A stretch of 64,000 nucleotides of DNA from Bacteroidetes bacterium GWF2_43_63 (GTDB lineage: Bacteria; Bacteroidota; Bacteroidia; Bacteroidales; DTU049), in contig MEOQ01000012.1 of NCBI GenBank assembly GCA_001769275.1, positions 62,001 to 126,000 on the forward strand, read 5' to 3'. The notes beneath the pieces were generated by a model. The model was given only the letters and a program-made list of their open reading frames with translations, was not told the origin of the DNA and did not search any database. The position numbers were made by a program, and so were the translations under genes. Positions 1-9,093 of the stretch are shown in pieces. Positions within the stretch are counted from its first letter, which is position 1. Each line of letters opens with the position of its first letter.

Positions 1-96
1 GTGAAGGAAATTTTTGTTGATGGCAAACGCATAGATGAAAACGTGCTTCCAGTCAGCAAAAGCGAGATTTGTACGGTAAAAGTAATTATGGGATAA
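1..96 (+). CDS. C-terminal end of probable GH94-type glycoside phosphorylase (5' truncated)
   Basis: An open frame runs from the window edge to a TAA at 94-96 and encodes 31 residues. The tail carries a VDGK...I..NVLPV pattern and ends in VKVIMG. This resembles the C-terminal strand of GH94/GH36-type phosphorylases (cellobiose, chitobiose and related), which often end in a D/NGK...G.I.P...V.V.MG pattern. The next gene begins one base after the stop, so the two are probably cotranscribed. GH94 enzymes split beta-glucosides with phosphate, which fits a GH130 neighbour. Only the last strand is visible, so the family call is tentative. Confidence 0.45.
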   Translation: MKEIFVDGKRIDENVLPVSKSEICTVKVIMG

Positions 97-97
97 T

Positions 98-1057
98 ATG
101 AAAAGATATTCTCAGAATCCGATTCTCACACGAAATGACATTCCGGATATTCATCCGCAGCTGGTTGATGCTACGTCCGTTTTCAATCCCGGAGCAATTT
201 TATTTGAGGACAAGTACCTGCTCATGCTCCGCGCCCAGAGCCGCTCGCGTGAAACCTTTATGGTAATGGCCGAAAGTAATGACGGAATTCATTTCAGTGT
301 TGAAAATAAAATTGTCCATTTCAAAGGCATCGAAACCGTCAATGAAAAAATTTATCACATCTACGATGCGCGCATTTCAAACATCGATGGACAATACTAC
401 ATCATGTTTGCGATGGACATGGACAATGGCTGCCAGCTTGGTCTTGGTACAACCAAAGATTTTAAAGAGTTTGACTTTCTTGGAATCGCTTCAAACGAAG
501 ACATCCGCAACGGCGTATTATTTCCTGAAAAAATAAATGGGAAATTCATGCGCATGGATCGTCCGAACAAAGCGCGCCACAGCAACGGAACAACATCTGG
601 AAGCACAATCTGGCTGTCACAATCTGACGACCTTTTAAACTGGGAACCCGTTGCAACGCTGATTGAAGGCCGCTTTCATTACTGGGACGAATTCATTGGC
701 TCAGGCCCACCGCCGGTGAAAACGCGTCAGGGTTGGCTACATATATATCATGGTGTAGCCGGACATTTTGGAAGTTCCAATATTTATCAGGCCGGCGTGA
801 TGCTGCTAGATTTGCAGGATCCTTCAAAAGTGCTGTCACGCAGCTGGTGCAATATTCTGGAACCGCGCGAAATGTATGAACTCACAGGACAAGTACCAAA
901 TGTAGTGTTCCCGAGCGGCATGATTGTAAAGGAATTTGATGCTGAAGGATTTGCAAAACCTGAAAGCGAAGTGTATGTATATTATGGTGCAGCCGATACA
1001 TCAGTCGGGCTTGCCAACACATCAATCAATGAATTACTTGAACTGACGAAGCAATAA
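98..1057 (+). CDS. Glycoside hydrolase family 130 protein (beta-mannoside phosphorylase-like)
   Basis: This 319-aa protein has the five-bladed propeller layout of GH130. An FNPGA segment lies near residues 29-33, followed by LLMLRAQ. The probable catalytic aspartate is D90 in YDAR, then a GSGPPP loop at 201-206 and YHGV at 217-220. GH130 enzymes cleave beta-1,4- or beta-1,2-mannosides, usually with inorganic phosphate, releasing mannose 1-phosphate; some members are hydrolases. No signal peptide is present, so it acts in the cytoplasm on imported oligosaccharides. It lies one base after the probable GH94 gene and six bases before a Na+/solute symporter, which suggests one import-and-phosphorolysis operon. 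The exact linkage cannot be read from the sequence. Confidence 0.85.
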   Translation: MKRYSQNPILTRNDIPDIHPQLVDATSVFNPGAILFEDKYLLMLRAQSRSRETFMVMAESNDGIHFSVENKIVHFKGIETVNEKIYHIYDARISNIDGQYYIMFAMDMDNGCQLGLGTTKDFKEFDFLGIASNEDIRNGVLFPEKINGKFMRMDRPNKARHSNGTTSGSTIWLSQSDDLLNWEPVATLIEGRFHYWDEFIGSGPPPVKTRQGWLHIYHGVAGHFGSSNIYQAGVMLLDLQDPSKVLSRSWCNILEPREMYELTGQVPNVVFPSGMIVKEFDAEGFAKPESEVYVYYGAADTSVGLANTSINELLELTKQ

Positions 1058-1063
1058 TCGTGT

Positions 1064-2995
1064 ATGAATTTATCAACTTTTGACTGGTCAATTGTACTTG
1101 TTTTTCTGGCATTGATGATTGCAATGGTGCTGTTCAGCAAGAATCTTGTGAAAAGCGTTTCGGATTTCCTTGCAACAGGTCGCACTGGTGGGCGCTACAT
1201 TATTTCAATGTTTCACGGAACAGCTGCTTTGGGCGCCATTACTGTAATTGGTGCGCTTGAACAGAATTACAGCGCAGGATTCAATTCGCGCTGGTGGGAA
1301 ATGCCGACTGCTGTAATCCTTGTTGCAATCAGCGTTACAGGATGGGTAGTCTATCGCTTCCGTCGAACCAAAGCATTGACCATGGCGCAATTTTTCGAAA
1401 TGCGCTACAGTCGCTCGTTTCGTGTGTTTTCCGGATTTCTTGCATTTCTTTCCGGCGTATTCAATATGGTAATTTTCCCATCCGTGAGTGCACGCTTTTT
1501 CATCTATTTCTGCGGCATTCCGGAGATTGGTGAAGTATTCGGAATTTCACTTACATTCATTGCCGTTACCGGTGCGATGGTTCTAATTCCCCTCTATTTC
1601 ATATTTACAGGCGGTCACATCGCGGTCATGTTTACTGATTTTATTCAGGGCGTTTTTGTAAACATTGTTTTTGTGGTTGTCGTAATCCTGCTGCTGGTGC
1701 AGGTTGACTGGTCACAGATTTCGGATGCAGTCACTGCGGCACCTCCGGGACAGTCGCTCATCAATCCGTTCGATGCGGACAAAGTACAGGATTTCAATCC
1801 CTGGTATTTTTTCATCGGTATGTTCGGATTGATTTATACCAAGCTGTCGTGGCAGGGAAATTCATCGTTCAACATTGCAGCAAAAAGCGCACACGAAGCG
1901 CGAATGGCTGATGTACTCACCAACTGGCGACTTGTACCGCAATGGGGATTGTTTCTGGTTTTTGTACCTGTGGTTGCTTATACTTTATTTCATCACGGCG
2001 ACTTCAACAGTGTTGCAGCTTCCATCAACAATACACTTTCGAGTGTCGGTACTGTAGCCGAACAAAGCCAGCTTCGCGTTCCGATGGCGCTGAATTATTT
2101 GTTGCCCGTTGGGCTGAAAGGCGCATTTGTAGCCATTATGCTGGCTGCAGCCGTTACATGTCACAACACATACATGCACTCGTGGGGAAGCATTTTTATT
2201 CAGGATTGCATCATGCCGCTGCGCAAAAAACCATTCGAGCCAAAACAGCATTTGAAGTATTTAAAGCTGTCTATTTTAGGCGTTGGCATTGCAATTTTCT
2301 TTCTGAGTATTTTATTTCAGCAGCCCGATAAAGTATTTTTATTTTTGAATGTATCAGGCGCTATTTTCGTGGGCGGATCAGGTGCTGTAATCATTGGCGG
2401 ACTATACTGGAAACGCGGTACAACAGCAGCTGCCTGGGCCGCTATGATCACTGGTGCACTTACTGCGTCGGCAAATATTATGCTGAAAGCGGTTGTTGAA
2501 GGTTACCCGATCAACGGCCAGTGGGGCTGGTTTATGGCCATGATAGCGGCTTCGGTGGTATACACACTTGTATCGCTTCTTACGCCAAAACCAAAAGTGG
2601 ACATGGATAAACTGCTGCACCGAGGCGCTTTTTCCGATCATGCAGATTCAAAATCCAGAAATGAGCAACCTGCCAAAGGCTGGAAAGTATTGGCCTGGAC
2701 TAAAGAATTTACACGCGGCGATAAAATCATCTATGCCGTCACTATTGGCTGGACACTGCTCTGGGTGCTGGTTTTCGTTGTAGGCACGTTATACAATTTT
2801 ATTGTTCAGCCCATCGAAAATAGCCAGTGGCTTCAGTTCTGGAAAATCTATACGTACATTTTCCTTGGAGTATCAATCATCGTGACCATCTGGTTTACCA
2901 TCGGCGGAATAAAAAATCTGCGAGAAATGATTGCGGCGCTGCGCAGCAATTTGCGCGATCATAGTGATGACGGATTTGTGAAAAGAGAGGAATAA
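1064..2995 (+). CDS. Sodium:solute symporter (SSS family)
   Basis: This 643-aa inner-membrane protein has about 14 hydrophobic segments. It starts with a helix containing DWSIVLVFLALM, followed by a SVSDFLATGRTGG loop typical of SSS transporters, where the unwound first helix helps bind Na+. Glycine-rich helices such as GAIFVGGSGAVIIGG lie near residues 437-451. SSS members couple Na+ influx to uptake of sugars, sialic acids, amino acids or vitamins. The GH94/GH130 neighbours suggest an oligosaccharide or glycoside substrate, but this is inferred from context alone. The extended hydrophilic stretch near residues 505-550 before the last two or three helices matches the long-C-terminus SSS subgroup common in Bacteroidota carbohydrate loci. 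Confidence 0.85.
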   Translation: MNLSTFDWSIVLVFLALMIAMVLFSKNLVKSVSDFLATGRTGGRYIISMFHGTAALGAITVIGALEQNYSAGFNSRWWEMPTAVILVAISVTGWVVYRFRRTKALTMAQFFEMRYSRSFRVFSGFLAFLSGVFNMVIFPSVSARFFIYFCGIPEIGEVFGISLTFIAVTGAMVLIPLYFIFTGGHIAVMFTDFIQGVFVNIVFVVVVILLLVQVDWSQISDAVTAAPPGQSLINPFDADKVQDFNPWYFFIGMFGLIYTKLSWQGNSSFNIAAKSAHEARMADVLTNWRLVPQWGLFLVFVPVVAYTLFHHGDFNSVAASINNTLSSVGTVAEQSQLRVPMALNYLLPVGLKGAFVAIMLAAAVTCHNTYMHSWGSIFIQDCIMPLRKKPFEPKQHLKYLKLSILGVGIAIFFLSILFQQPDKVFLFLNVSGAIFVGGSGAVIIGGLYWKRGTTAAAWAAMITGALTASANIMLKAVVEGYPINGQWGWFMAMIAASVVYTLVSLLTPKPKVDMDKLLHRGAFSDHADSKSRNEQPAKGWKVLAWTKEFTRGDKIIYAVTIGWTLLWVLVFVVGTLYNFIVQPIENSQWLQFWKIYTYIFLGVSIIVTIWFTIGGIKNLREMIAALRSNLRDHSDDGFVKREE

Positions 2996-3000
2996 TGTCT

Positions 3001-3060
3001 TATCCTGCTGCCTCCTTCGATACGTCCGCCTCGAGGCGGACACTCAGGATGACAGCAGTG
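3001..3060. repeat. Intergenic palindromic (REP-like) element
   Basis: The gap between the symporter and the CBM9-like gene holds an 18-bp perfect palindrome at 3024-3041 (GTCCGCCTCGAGGCGGAC). It is flanked by CCTTCGATAC on the left and ACTCAGGATGAC on the right. Outer arms CTGCTG (3005-3010) and CAGCAG (3053-3058), or ATCCTG (3002-3007) and CAGGAT (3045-3050), can also pair. The flanks resemble the CCTTCGA...CTCAGGA intergenic repeat seen widely in Bacteroidota, and a shorter relative lies at 24781. It may also act as a transcript-stabilising or terminating hairpin. Confidence 0.6.
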
Positions 3061-3098
3061 TTCAGAGTGAGAATCGCATAAAAAAAACAGGAAAATAT

Positions 3099-4223
3099 AT
3101 GAACAGAATATTCTTCAATCTTGTCATACTCATCGCAGGGATCCTGCTTTCCTGCAGCAAAATCAATGAAACAAAAGACATGAAACCACTCCAGGATGAT
3201 CTGAAGCCGCTGATGCAGGAACCAAAAAGTTATGTTTGCTATCGCACCAGTGAACCCGTAAACATAGACGGAATGCCGGCTGAACAAGCATGGAGCAAAG
3301 CGGAATGGACGGATTTATTTATCGATATCGAAGGTGACCTGAAATCAAAACCTGCACAGAACACGCAGGTAAAAATGCTCTGGGACAATGATTATCTCTA
3401 CATTCTGGCAGAACTTGAAGAAGAAAATATCTGGGCTTATCTGGATAAACACGATGAAGTGGTTTACTTCGACAACGATTTCGAAATATTTATTGATCCC
3501 GACAACGATGCAAAAAATTATTTCGAATACGAAGTAAACGCAAAAGGAACGGTCTTCGATCTGTTTCTTCCCCACCCGTATCGTCATTCTTCATACGCGC
3601 TCCACAACTGGGATTTCAAAGGAATTAAACAAGCAATAAAAATTGATGGAACGCTGAATGACGGATCAGACAAGGATTTGAAATGGACCATAGAACTCGC
3701 TATTCCCTTCACCGATTTGTCTTTCGGCCTTGACAGCGGGAAACCAAATGTCGATAAACCCTGGCGCATAAATTTTTCGCGCGTTGAATGGGACGTGAAA
3801 TGGGAGAACGGGAAATATATAAAACTCACAAACTCCGATGGGAAGCCGCTTCCGGAGCACAATTGGGTATGGTCGCCCGTGGGCGCCATCAGCATGCATA
3901 TGCCCGAACGCTACGGATACCTGAAGTTTTCTGATAAAATAGCCGGCACAGAAAGAGAAACCTTTGTCCTTTCTGAAAACGAAAAGCTGAAAAACGTGCT
4001 CTGGGCTGTGTTTTACAGAGAGTCTGTTTATTTTGAAAAAAATAAATCATACACAGACAAACTTGGTAAACTTGGCAATGATATCAAATCACTATACGAT
4101 AATAAAAAATACAACCTCCGAATTGCTGCTTCAAATAACACTTTCGAAGCCACATTGAAAAGCACCGATGGAAAAATGAGGATGTTTATAACGCAGGAAG
4201 GATCAGTGGTGGAGCCCAATTAA
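3099..4223 (+). CDS. Carbohydrate-binding family 9-like lipoprotein
   Basis: This 374-aa protein starts with a lipoprotein signal (MNRIFFNL...GILLSC, cysteine 19). It continues with a CBM9-like beta-sandwich opening with YVCYRTSEPVNIDG, then WSKAEWTDLFIDIEG, VKMLWDNDYLYILAELEE and NDFEIFIDPDND. These segments match the Bacteroidota 'carbohydrate-binding family 9-like' proteins, which sit on the cell surface or periplasmic face and bind or process glycans. It is the last plus-strand gene of the GH94/GH130/SSS cluster, separated by 103 bases that hold a palindromic repeat, so it may have its own promoter. Family members have no settled catalytic role; binding is the safer inference. Confidence 0.7.
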   Translation: MNRIFFNLVILIAGILLSCSKINETKDMKPLQDDLKPLMQEPKSYVCYRTSEPVNIDGMPAEQAWSKAEWTDLFIDIEGDLKSKPAQNTQVKMLWDNDYLYILAELEEENIWAYLDKHDEVVYFDNDFEIFIDPDNDAKNYFEYEVNAKGTVFDLFLPHPYRHSSYALHNWDFKGIKQAIKIDGTLNDGSDKDLKWTIELAIPFTDLSFGLDSGKPNVDKPWRINFSRVEWDVKWENGKYIKLTNSDGKPLPEHNWVWSPVGAISMHMPERYGYLKFSDKIAGTERETFVLSENEKLKNVLWAVFYRESVYFEKNKSYTDKLGKLGNDIKSLYDNKKYNLRIAASNNTFEATLKSTDGKMRMFITQEGSVVEPN

Positions 4224-4224
4224 A

Positions 4225-4251
4225 GTTTCTTACAACTTTCAAATAAGAAAC
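4225..4251. terminator. Possible bidirectional terminator hairpin between convergent genes
   Basis: GTTTCTTA (4225-4232) and TAAGAAAC (4244-4251) form an 8-bp stem with an 11-base loop, directly after the CBM9-like stop and before the end of the converging T9SS gene. The U tract is poor in both directions, so termination is only suggested by position. Confidence 0.35.
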
Positions 4252-4279
4252 AAATCCGGGTCAGTGAGCCGCCCTAAAA

Positions 4280-7129
4280 TCATCCGTGAATGACTACAAT
4301 TCGCAGTGTACTCCGATCCTTTCCATCATCAACAGAAATAAAATAAACGCCATCCGGCATTACAGAAGTATCAACCGAAAACGTATTCACACCTGAATCA
4401 GCCGCAATGCTGCGCGAGTAAACAATATCGCCATAAGCATTGAAAATAACCGCATTGCAGTTTCCGGCTTGTTGAAGATTGAATTGAATCTGAGTGCTAT
4501 TATTGGCTGGATTCGGAAAACTCTTCAATGAAAGATAGTCATCGCTGCTGATTGTTTCAATTCCAGTTACCACGTTCAGACAATATTCATTATTTGATAG
4601 ATTACTGTCTGATATCAGATTGGATCTCACACAAAGTGTAAAGTCATTAGCCGGTACAGTCAGTTGCTGAATGAAAGAAAACTCGGTTGAATCGGAACAA
4701 TACAGCGTGCCAGTCCAAAGATCATTGGCTATTGTAACTCCGTCAATCTGATAATTAATTGGAATGCTGTCAAGGGTTGATGTTCCGGTATTTTTAATCC
4801 GGGTTTTAATATTGACAAGAGCACCCGGCATACTGAGTCCTGCCGTATCAATAATCGCTGAAACACACACATCATCGCTGAAAGCAATAAATTCATCTGC
4901 CCCTAAAGCAGGCGTCGCCAAATTGCGGAGCTGGTGGTCAAAATCTCTTTCAACACCGGTGTATGCGCCCAGATTATTCAGCCATGCGTTTTGTATGTGC
5001 AAATCAGTTGTTGAAACAAAATCAGGATGCATTGTAAAGGAATGCTGATCGCGGCTGGTTGCTGTTTGCCAGGCTGCAAGCGTGGCAAAATTTGTATAAT
5101 CTGAATATATCAGCACCGAACCAGTGGTGTACAGTATGTTATAATCCGAAGTAAAATTGTTAGAAGCCCGGTTGTGGTAAGCATAACCATCCCCATCATT
5201 AATGAAAACATTATTTCTCATGTCGGAATAATTACACGCTATGCAATAAAAAGCCGTTCCATTCGATGAATCAGGACTGCTAAACAATACTGTATTATGA
5301 AAAACATCGATGTAATACGAGTCATTAATAAAAATGCCACTGCTTGTAGCACCACCACCAATGGTAACGATATTGTTCACCACTTTCCCGCGTTTGGTCT
5401 GGCTCGCATCGCATGTAAACATATACAAAGCCCTGCTCAGTGGCTGCTCGAATTTGTTGTTTTCAACAACAGGGTAATAACAATGGCTCAGATCAGCACC
5501 AATACTTCCACCATACATACTTGTCGTAGAAAAAATATTATTACGGATAATTGCGCTGTCAAAATACTCCAAGTTGATTCCTGAAATATAATAATTGATA
5601 AAACGGTTGTTTTCAAAAATCCATCCCTGTTCCTTGTTGCTGCTGTTATTGGGCGCCAGAATAGAAAAACCACCATTTATAAAGCGGTTCCCATAAAAGT
5701 TGATGTTATGTTCTTTTGATGCTTCTCCGTCCAAAACCAGCACGGTCGTACTGGTATAGGTATGAGATGAAGGACCTTCAAAAATGACATTTTCAAATGA
5801 GTGATCACTTCCTCCACCAGTTAAAATCAGGCATGTAGAATAAGTTGTATCTAATGACTTTAATGTTAGGTTTTTGAAATCCACAAATCTGGATCCATTA
5901 AAGACAACAATGAAATTATCGGAACTACCAAAAGCGTCATGTTGAATTATGACGTCTTCTGGGTGACCGGTCATAGACTGGAATGTAATTCGGTTGTCAT
6001 TATCAGCGCCATTGATCAGATAGTTGAAAACAAGTACGGTATCATAACTACCGGGTGCAACATTAAAAACCGTTGAATTCCGAATTCCACATTCTTTAAG
6101 AATGGCCAGCGGCTCGGCAAAGTAGCGGAAATTTGTACCACCGGTAGGTTGCAAGGAATCAATCGTGTATGTTCCCGATAAAACCTTATCGCATACTTTG
6201 TATGTTTTTTCAATGGTGTCATTATTCAAATCTTCATCCTGAAGATAATTCGGGTTGCGGACATACACCTTCAAAACATGATTTCCAGCGGTTGGAAAGA
6301 TTATGTTGCCAATGGACAATTCAGGCGATAATGAGTCCGGCGCCAGATTTCCATACCACTGAAACGGAGGCTGAGCGACACCATCTACTTCCATGTGGAT
6401 TTCGACTGTATGAATATTGTATAATCCCGCATTCCGAAAAACTACACTTACCGGCAATGAATCTCCTGCTACCTGATATGGAGAATACTGCGGCGTTGCA
6501 ATACTGTGTAATGCCGCATCATTGTTTGCCCACGGCGAATGCATGGCCAGCTTTATGTTTGGGCGATTATAGTCCAGTGTACCATATGACACAGGGAAAA
6601 GGCTTGAATAATTCGAATTGCGCTTCGCCACAACCTGATACTTAGGTTCAGTCCTCGTGTACAGGAATTCAGGATAAGGAATAACTCCCGTGCCATGCAG
6701 GTTCTTCCAGAATATCAGTAAATTCTTGTTTCCGGAATAATAAAACGGAAGATCCAATACAACTTTACTCCACTGCAGGCCTTGCCAGACAACAGTTCCG
6801 TTCAGTACTTCAAACATCTGCGTTGAATCAGGGATAGCGGCTGATGTAAATACGGTGTCATCTGTTTCCATCATATATACCTTCTGGTTGTTCATCGTAT
6901 GAACGATCGAGTTTCTGACCTGAAAAAAAATTGAATCAATTTCGCCGCTTCGGTTAATTTCATCTCTGGTAAAAAGGATTGAACTCCAGCTGTAGCCACT
7001 GATAGCCCCAACAGGACAGTTCATCTCGGCAGCACTATCCTGCCCGATAATAACATATTCAGGTGACTGAGCAAATCCGGAACAAGCAATCAGCAAAAAA
7101 CAAATAATAAAAACAAACCTGATTTTCAT
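4280..7129 (-). CDS. T9SS-secreted beta-helix / CARDB-like protein, 949 aa
   Basis: The protein opens with a signal peptide (MKIRFVFIICFLLIACSGFAQ). An N-terminal domain of about 180 residues follows, then a CARDB-like sandwich (about 205-310). Next is a right-handed parallel beta-helix (about 320-740) rich in NN.F...I...NN patterns, a second CARDB-like sandwich, and a type A T9SS sorting domain from about residue 870 (SFPNPANN...). It is therefore exported by the Sec system and then the type IX system, and is released or anchored at the surface. It is the shorter paralogue of the 12008-18088 gene, with one CARDB-helix module where that protein has three. It is the last gene of a three-gene minus operon (8-base gap). 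Substrate is unknown; beta-helix folds often bind or cleave polysaccharides. Confidence 0.8.
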   Translation of the reverse strand: MKIRFVFIICFLLIACSGFAQSPEYVIIGQDSAAEMNCPVGAISGYSWSSILFTRDEINRSGEIDSIFFQVRNSIVHTMNNQKVYMMETDDTVFTSAAIPDSTQMFEVLNGTVVWQGLQWSKVVLDLPFYYSGNKNLLIFWKNLHGTGVIPYPEFLYTRTEPKYQVVAKRNSNYSSLFPVSYGTLDYNRPNIKLAMHSPWANNDAALHSIATPQYSPYQVAGDSLPVSVVFRNAGLYNIHTVEIHMEVDGVAQPPFQWYGNLAPDSLSPELSIGNIIFPTAGNHVLKVYVRNPNYLQDEDLNNDTIEKTYKVCDKVLSGTYTIDSLQPTGGTNFRYFAEPLAILKECGIRNSTVFNVAPGSYDTVLVFNYLINGADNDNRITFQSMTGHPEDVIIQHDAFGSSDNFIVVFNGSRFVDFKNLTLKSLDTTYSTCLILTGGGSDHSFENVIFEGPSSHTYTSTTVLVLDGEASKEHNINFYGNRFINGGFSILAPNNSSNKEQGWIFENNRFINYYISGINLEYFDSAIIRNNIFSTTSMYGGSIGADLSHCYYPVVENNKFEQPLSRALYMFTCDASQTKRGKVVNNIVTIGGGATSSGIFINDSYYIDVFHNTVLFSSPDSSNGTAFYCIACNYSDMRNNVFINDGDGYAYHNRASNNFTSDYNILYTTGSVLIYSDYTNFATLAAWQTATSRDQHSFTMHPDFVSTTDLHIQNAWLNNLGAYTGVERDFDHQLRNLATPALGADEFIAFSDDVCVSAIIDTAGLSMPGALVNIKTRIKNTGTSTLDSIPINYQIDGVTIANDLWTGTLYCSDSTEFSFIQQLTVPANDFTLCVRSNLISDSNLSNNEYCLNVVTGIETISSDDYLSLKSFPNPANNSTQIQFNLQQAGNCNAVIFNAYGDIVYSRSIAADSGVNTFSVDTSVMPDGVYFISVDDGKDRSTLRIVVIHG

Positions 7130-7137
7130 GGTGTCTT

Positions 7138-9087
7138 TTATTCTTTAATTTTAAAAAATACGCTTTTGACAACTTTTCCAGAACCATCAATGTTCAATAC
7201 ATATGAACCATCTGTAAATGCACTAATATCAATACAATATGATGCATCGTGCCATCTTCCCTGTAAAACTTCCTTCCCAGCTTTATCGACAATACTGTAA
7301 TGATCTGCATGAAATTCTGCCGGTGTTTTTATGCAGATTAAGTTTGTTGCCGGGTTTGGGAATATCAATATTTTATCTGAGCTGTTTTTGCCAAGTCCGG
7401 TATTATCAATGACCTCCAGTATTGCAGCCGATGTCGAATCAGTGCATTGATTCACCGTAATCAGACATCTGAAAAGTTGATTATTGTTTGTCATCGAAAT
7501 ATTCGACACTTTTAAGGAGTCGGTATGCACTCCAGTGTATTGTCCTGAGTTGCTCAAATTTACAAAACCGCTACCAATGTCGCTTTGCCACTGATAAGAT
7601 GGCTGCAAACCGGATGTTTCGGCGTGGAAATATGCTGTATCTCCCGGATGCAGGATTTCGCTCAGCGGATTATGTGTAATATCAACATTGTACATTGTCA
7701 GGTTCAATGTTACAATAGAATCGCATCCGGCAGAATTTGTAATGGTACAGGTGGCTGTATTGTTGTCGGCAAAATAAGTGTTTCCATCAATCCATGTGAA
7801 ACTTTCACAACCATCAACGGTATCAATGCCTGTACTTGGCAAACATGAAGTATACACTTTCGCCTGACCACTGAAACTGGCAATACCATCACTGTTTGCC
7901 AGCCCCGCCACAAAGGTTTCGCCCTGACCGCTAATACTTACCGAATAACCAAACGAATCATAGGCTAATCCACCGTCAATATCGGCACCCACCTGTATCC
8001 ACGAACCACCGACATATTTATATACTCTCGCATGACCTGCATAAGCTCCCGAGCCATCGTTGTTATAAGCACCAACGACCAGTGTAAGCCCATCGGCACA
8101 AACATCAACAGAATATCCGAACTTGTCAGAATCGCCTTCTCCAGGAATATCGGTTCCTATCTGTGTCCACACACCACCGGAATACTGATAAACACAGACA
8201 ATTCCGGAATTTGCCACTGTACCGTAATTGTATGGACAACCAACCGCCAGTATTGTACCGTCATAATTAAGACTTACTGAGGTTCCTGCTCCATATACAT
8301 TTGCACCGGCATTAATGTTCCCTCCCATCTGAACCCAATCCGATCCATTGAACATGTACACACGTTCATACGCTGAATAAACGCCTTCGATGGCGCCTAT
8401 TGCCACAATCGTTCCCGTGGAATCGAGATCAACAGAAGTTCCTAAATAAATCGAATAGTAATCGGAACCGGTAATGTCTGATCCTATCTGAGTCCAGGCA
8501 CCAGAGATGTAACGGAAAATTTTTACTTCTCCAATGCCATGGAAAGATACTCCGTCATTATTTGGTGCACCTACGGCCAGCGTAAGCCCGTCGGCACTTA
8601 AACTCACAGAACTTCCAAACTGGTCGCCGGATGCTTCACCATCTATGTCTGCACCCATTTGAATCCAACTTCCACCATTATATTGATAAACCTTTACTTC
8701 TCCCGTTTCTGGGCCATGCGCTTCGTTATCCCTCGCACCTACAGCCACAATAGACCCATTATCATTAATGCTGACCGAGCATCCAAACTCATCCTCAGGT
8801 GCTTCGCCATTCAGGTATCCGCCTTTCTGCTGCCAGTTGCCGTTTTGAAATTCATATACACAAACATGCCCCCGTTCGTTGTCAAAGCTGTCATTATATG
8901 GCCCTCCCGCAGCGACCACCATTCCGTTACTACTTATTGCTACAGCTTTCCCCAAAGCAGCTTGGGCAAAAGCTCCGTTAATTGTCGTCCCCATTTGCGT
9001 CCACTGAACCTGAGCCTGTGAAATGCTGACTGCGGTGATAAATATCATACAGAAGCATAACACGCCGTAGATTGTTTTTAAGTTCAT
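7138..9087 (-). CDS. T9SS-secreted seven-bladed FG-GAP-like propeller protein, 649 aa
   Basis: After a signal peptide ending near SQAQ, residues 25-415 hold seven repeats of about 55 residues. Each starts W.Q.G..I.G and continues FG.SVS...DG...AVGA..ND....G.V.VY.Y, which is the FG-GAP/integrin-type propeller pattern. One CDSFTWIDG-type module follows near 425-470, then an Ig-like domain and a type A sorting domain from about 575 (IFPNPATN). The overall plan is that of the 947-aa neighbour, but that protein has seven copies of the WIDG module. It lies six bases after the 947-aa gene and eight bases before the 949-aa gene, so all three are likely one operon. A role in surface adhesion or matrix is plausible but not shown. 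Confidence 0.8.
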   Translation of the reverse strand: MNLKTIYGVLCFCMIFITAVSISQAQVQWTQMGTTINGAFAQAALGKAVAISSNGMVVAAGGPYNDSFDNERGHVCVYEFQNGNWQQKGGYLNGEAPEDEFGCSVSINDNGSIVAVGARDNEAHGPETGEVKVYQYNGGSWIQMGADIDGEASGDQFGSSVSLSADGLTLAVGAPNNDGVSFHGIGEVKIFRYISGAWTQIGSDITGSDYYSIYLGTSVDLDSTGTIVAIGAIEGVYSAYERVYMFNGSDWVQMGGNINAGANVYGAGTSVSLNYDGTILAVGCPYNYGTVANSGIVCVYQYSGGVWTQIGTDIPGEGDSDKFGYSVDVCADGLTLVVGAYNNDGSGAYAGHARVYKYVGGSWIQVGADIDGGLAYDSFGYSVSISGQGETFVAGLANSDGIASFSGQAKVYTSCLPSTGIDTVDGCESFTWIDGNTYFADNNTATCTITNSAGCDSIVTLNLTMYNVDITHNPLSEILHPGDTAYFHAETSGLQPSYQWQSDIGSGFVNLSNSGQYTGVHTDSLKVSNISMTNNNQLFRCLITVNQCTDSTSAAILEVIDNTGLGKNSSDKILIFPNPATNLICIKTPAEFHADHYSIVDKAGKEVLQGRWHDASYCIDISAFTDGSYVLNIDGSGKVVKSVFFKIKE

Positions 9088-9093
9088 TGAAAA

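Noticed and set aside
6169-6645. A 158-aa plus-strand frame antisense to the 949-aa T9SS gene
   Set aside because: It is a shadow of a repetitive beta-rich gene, without signal or domain features.
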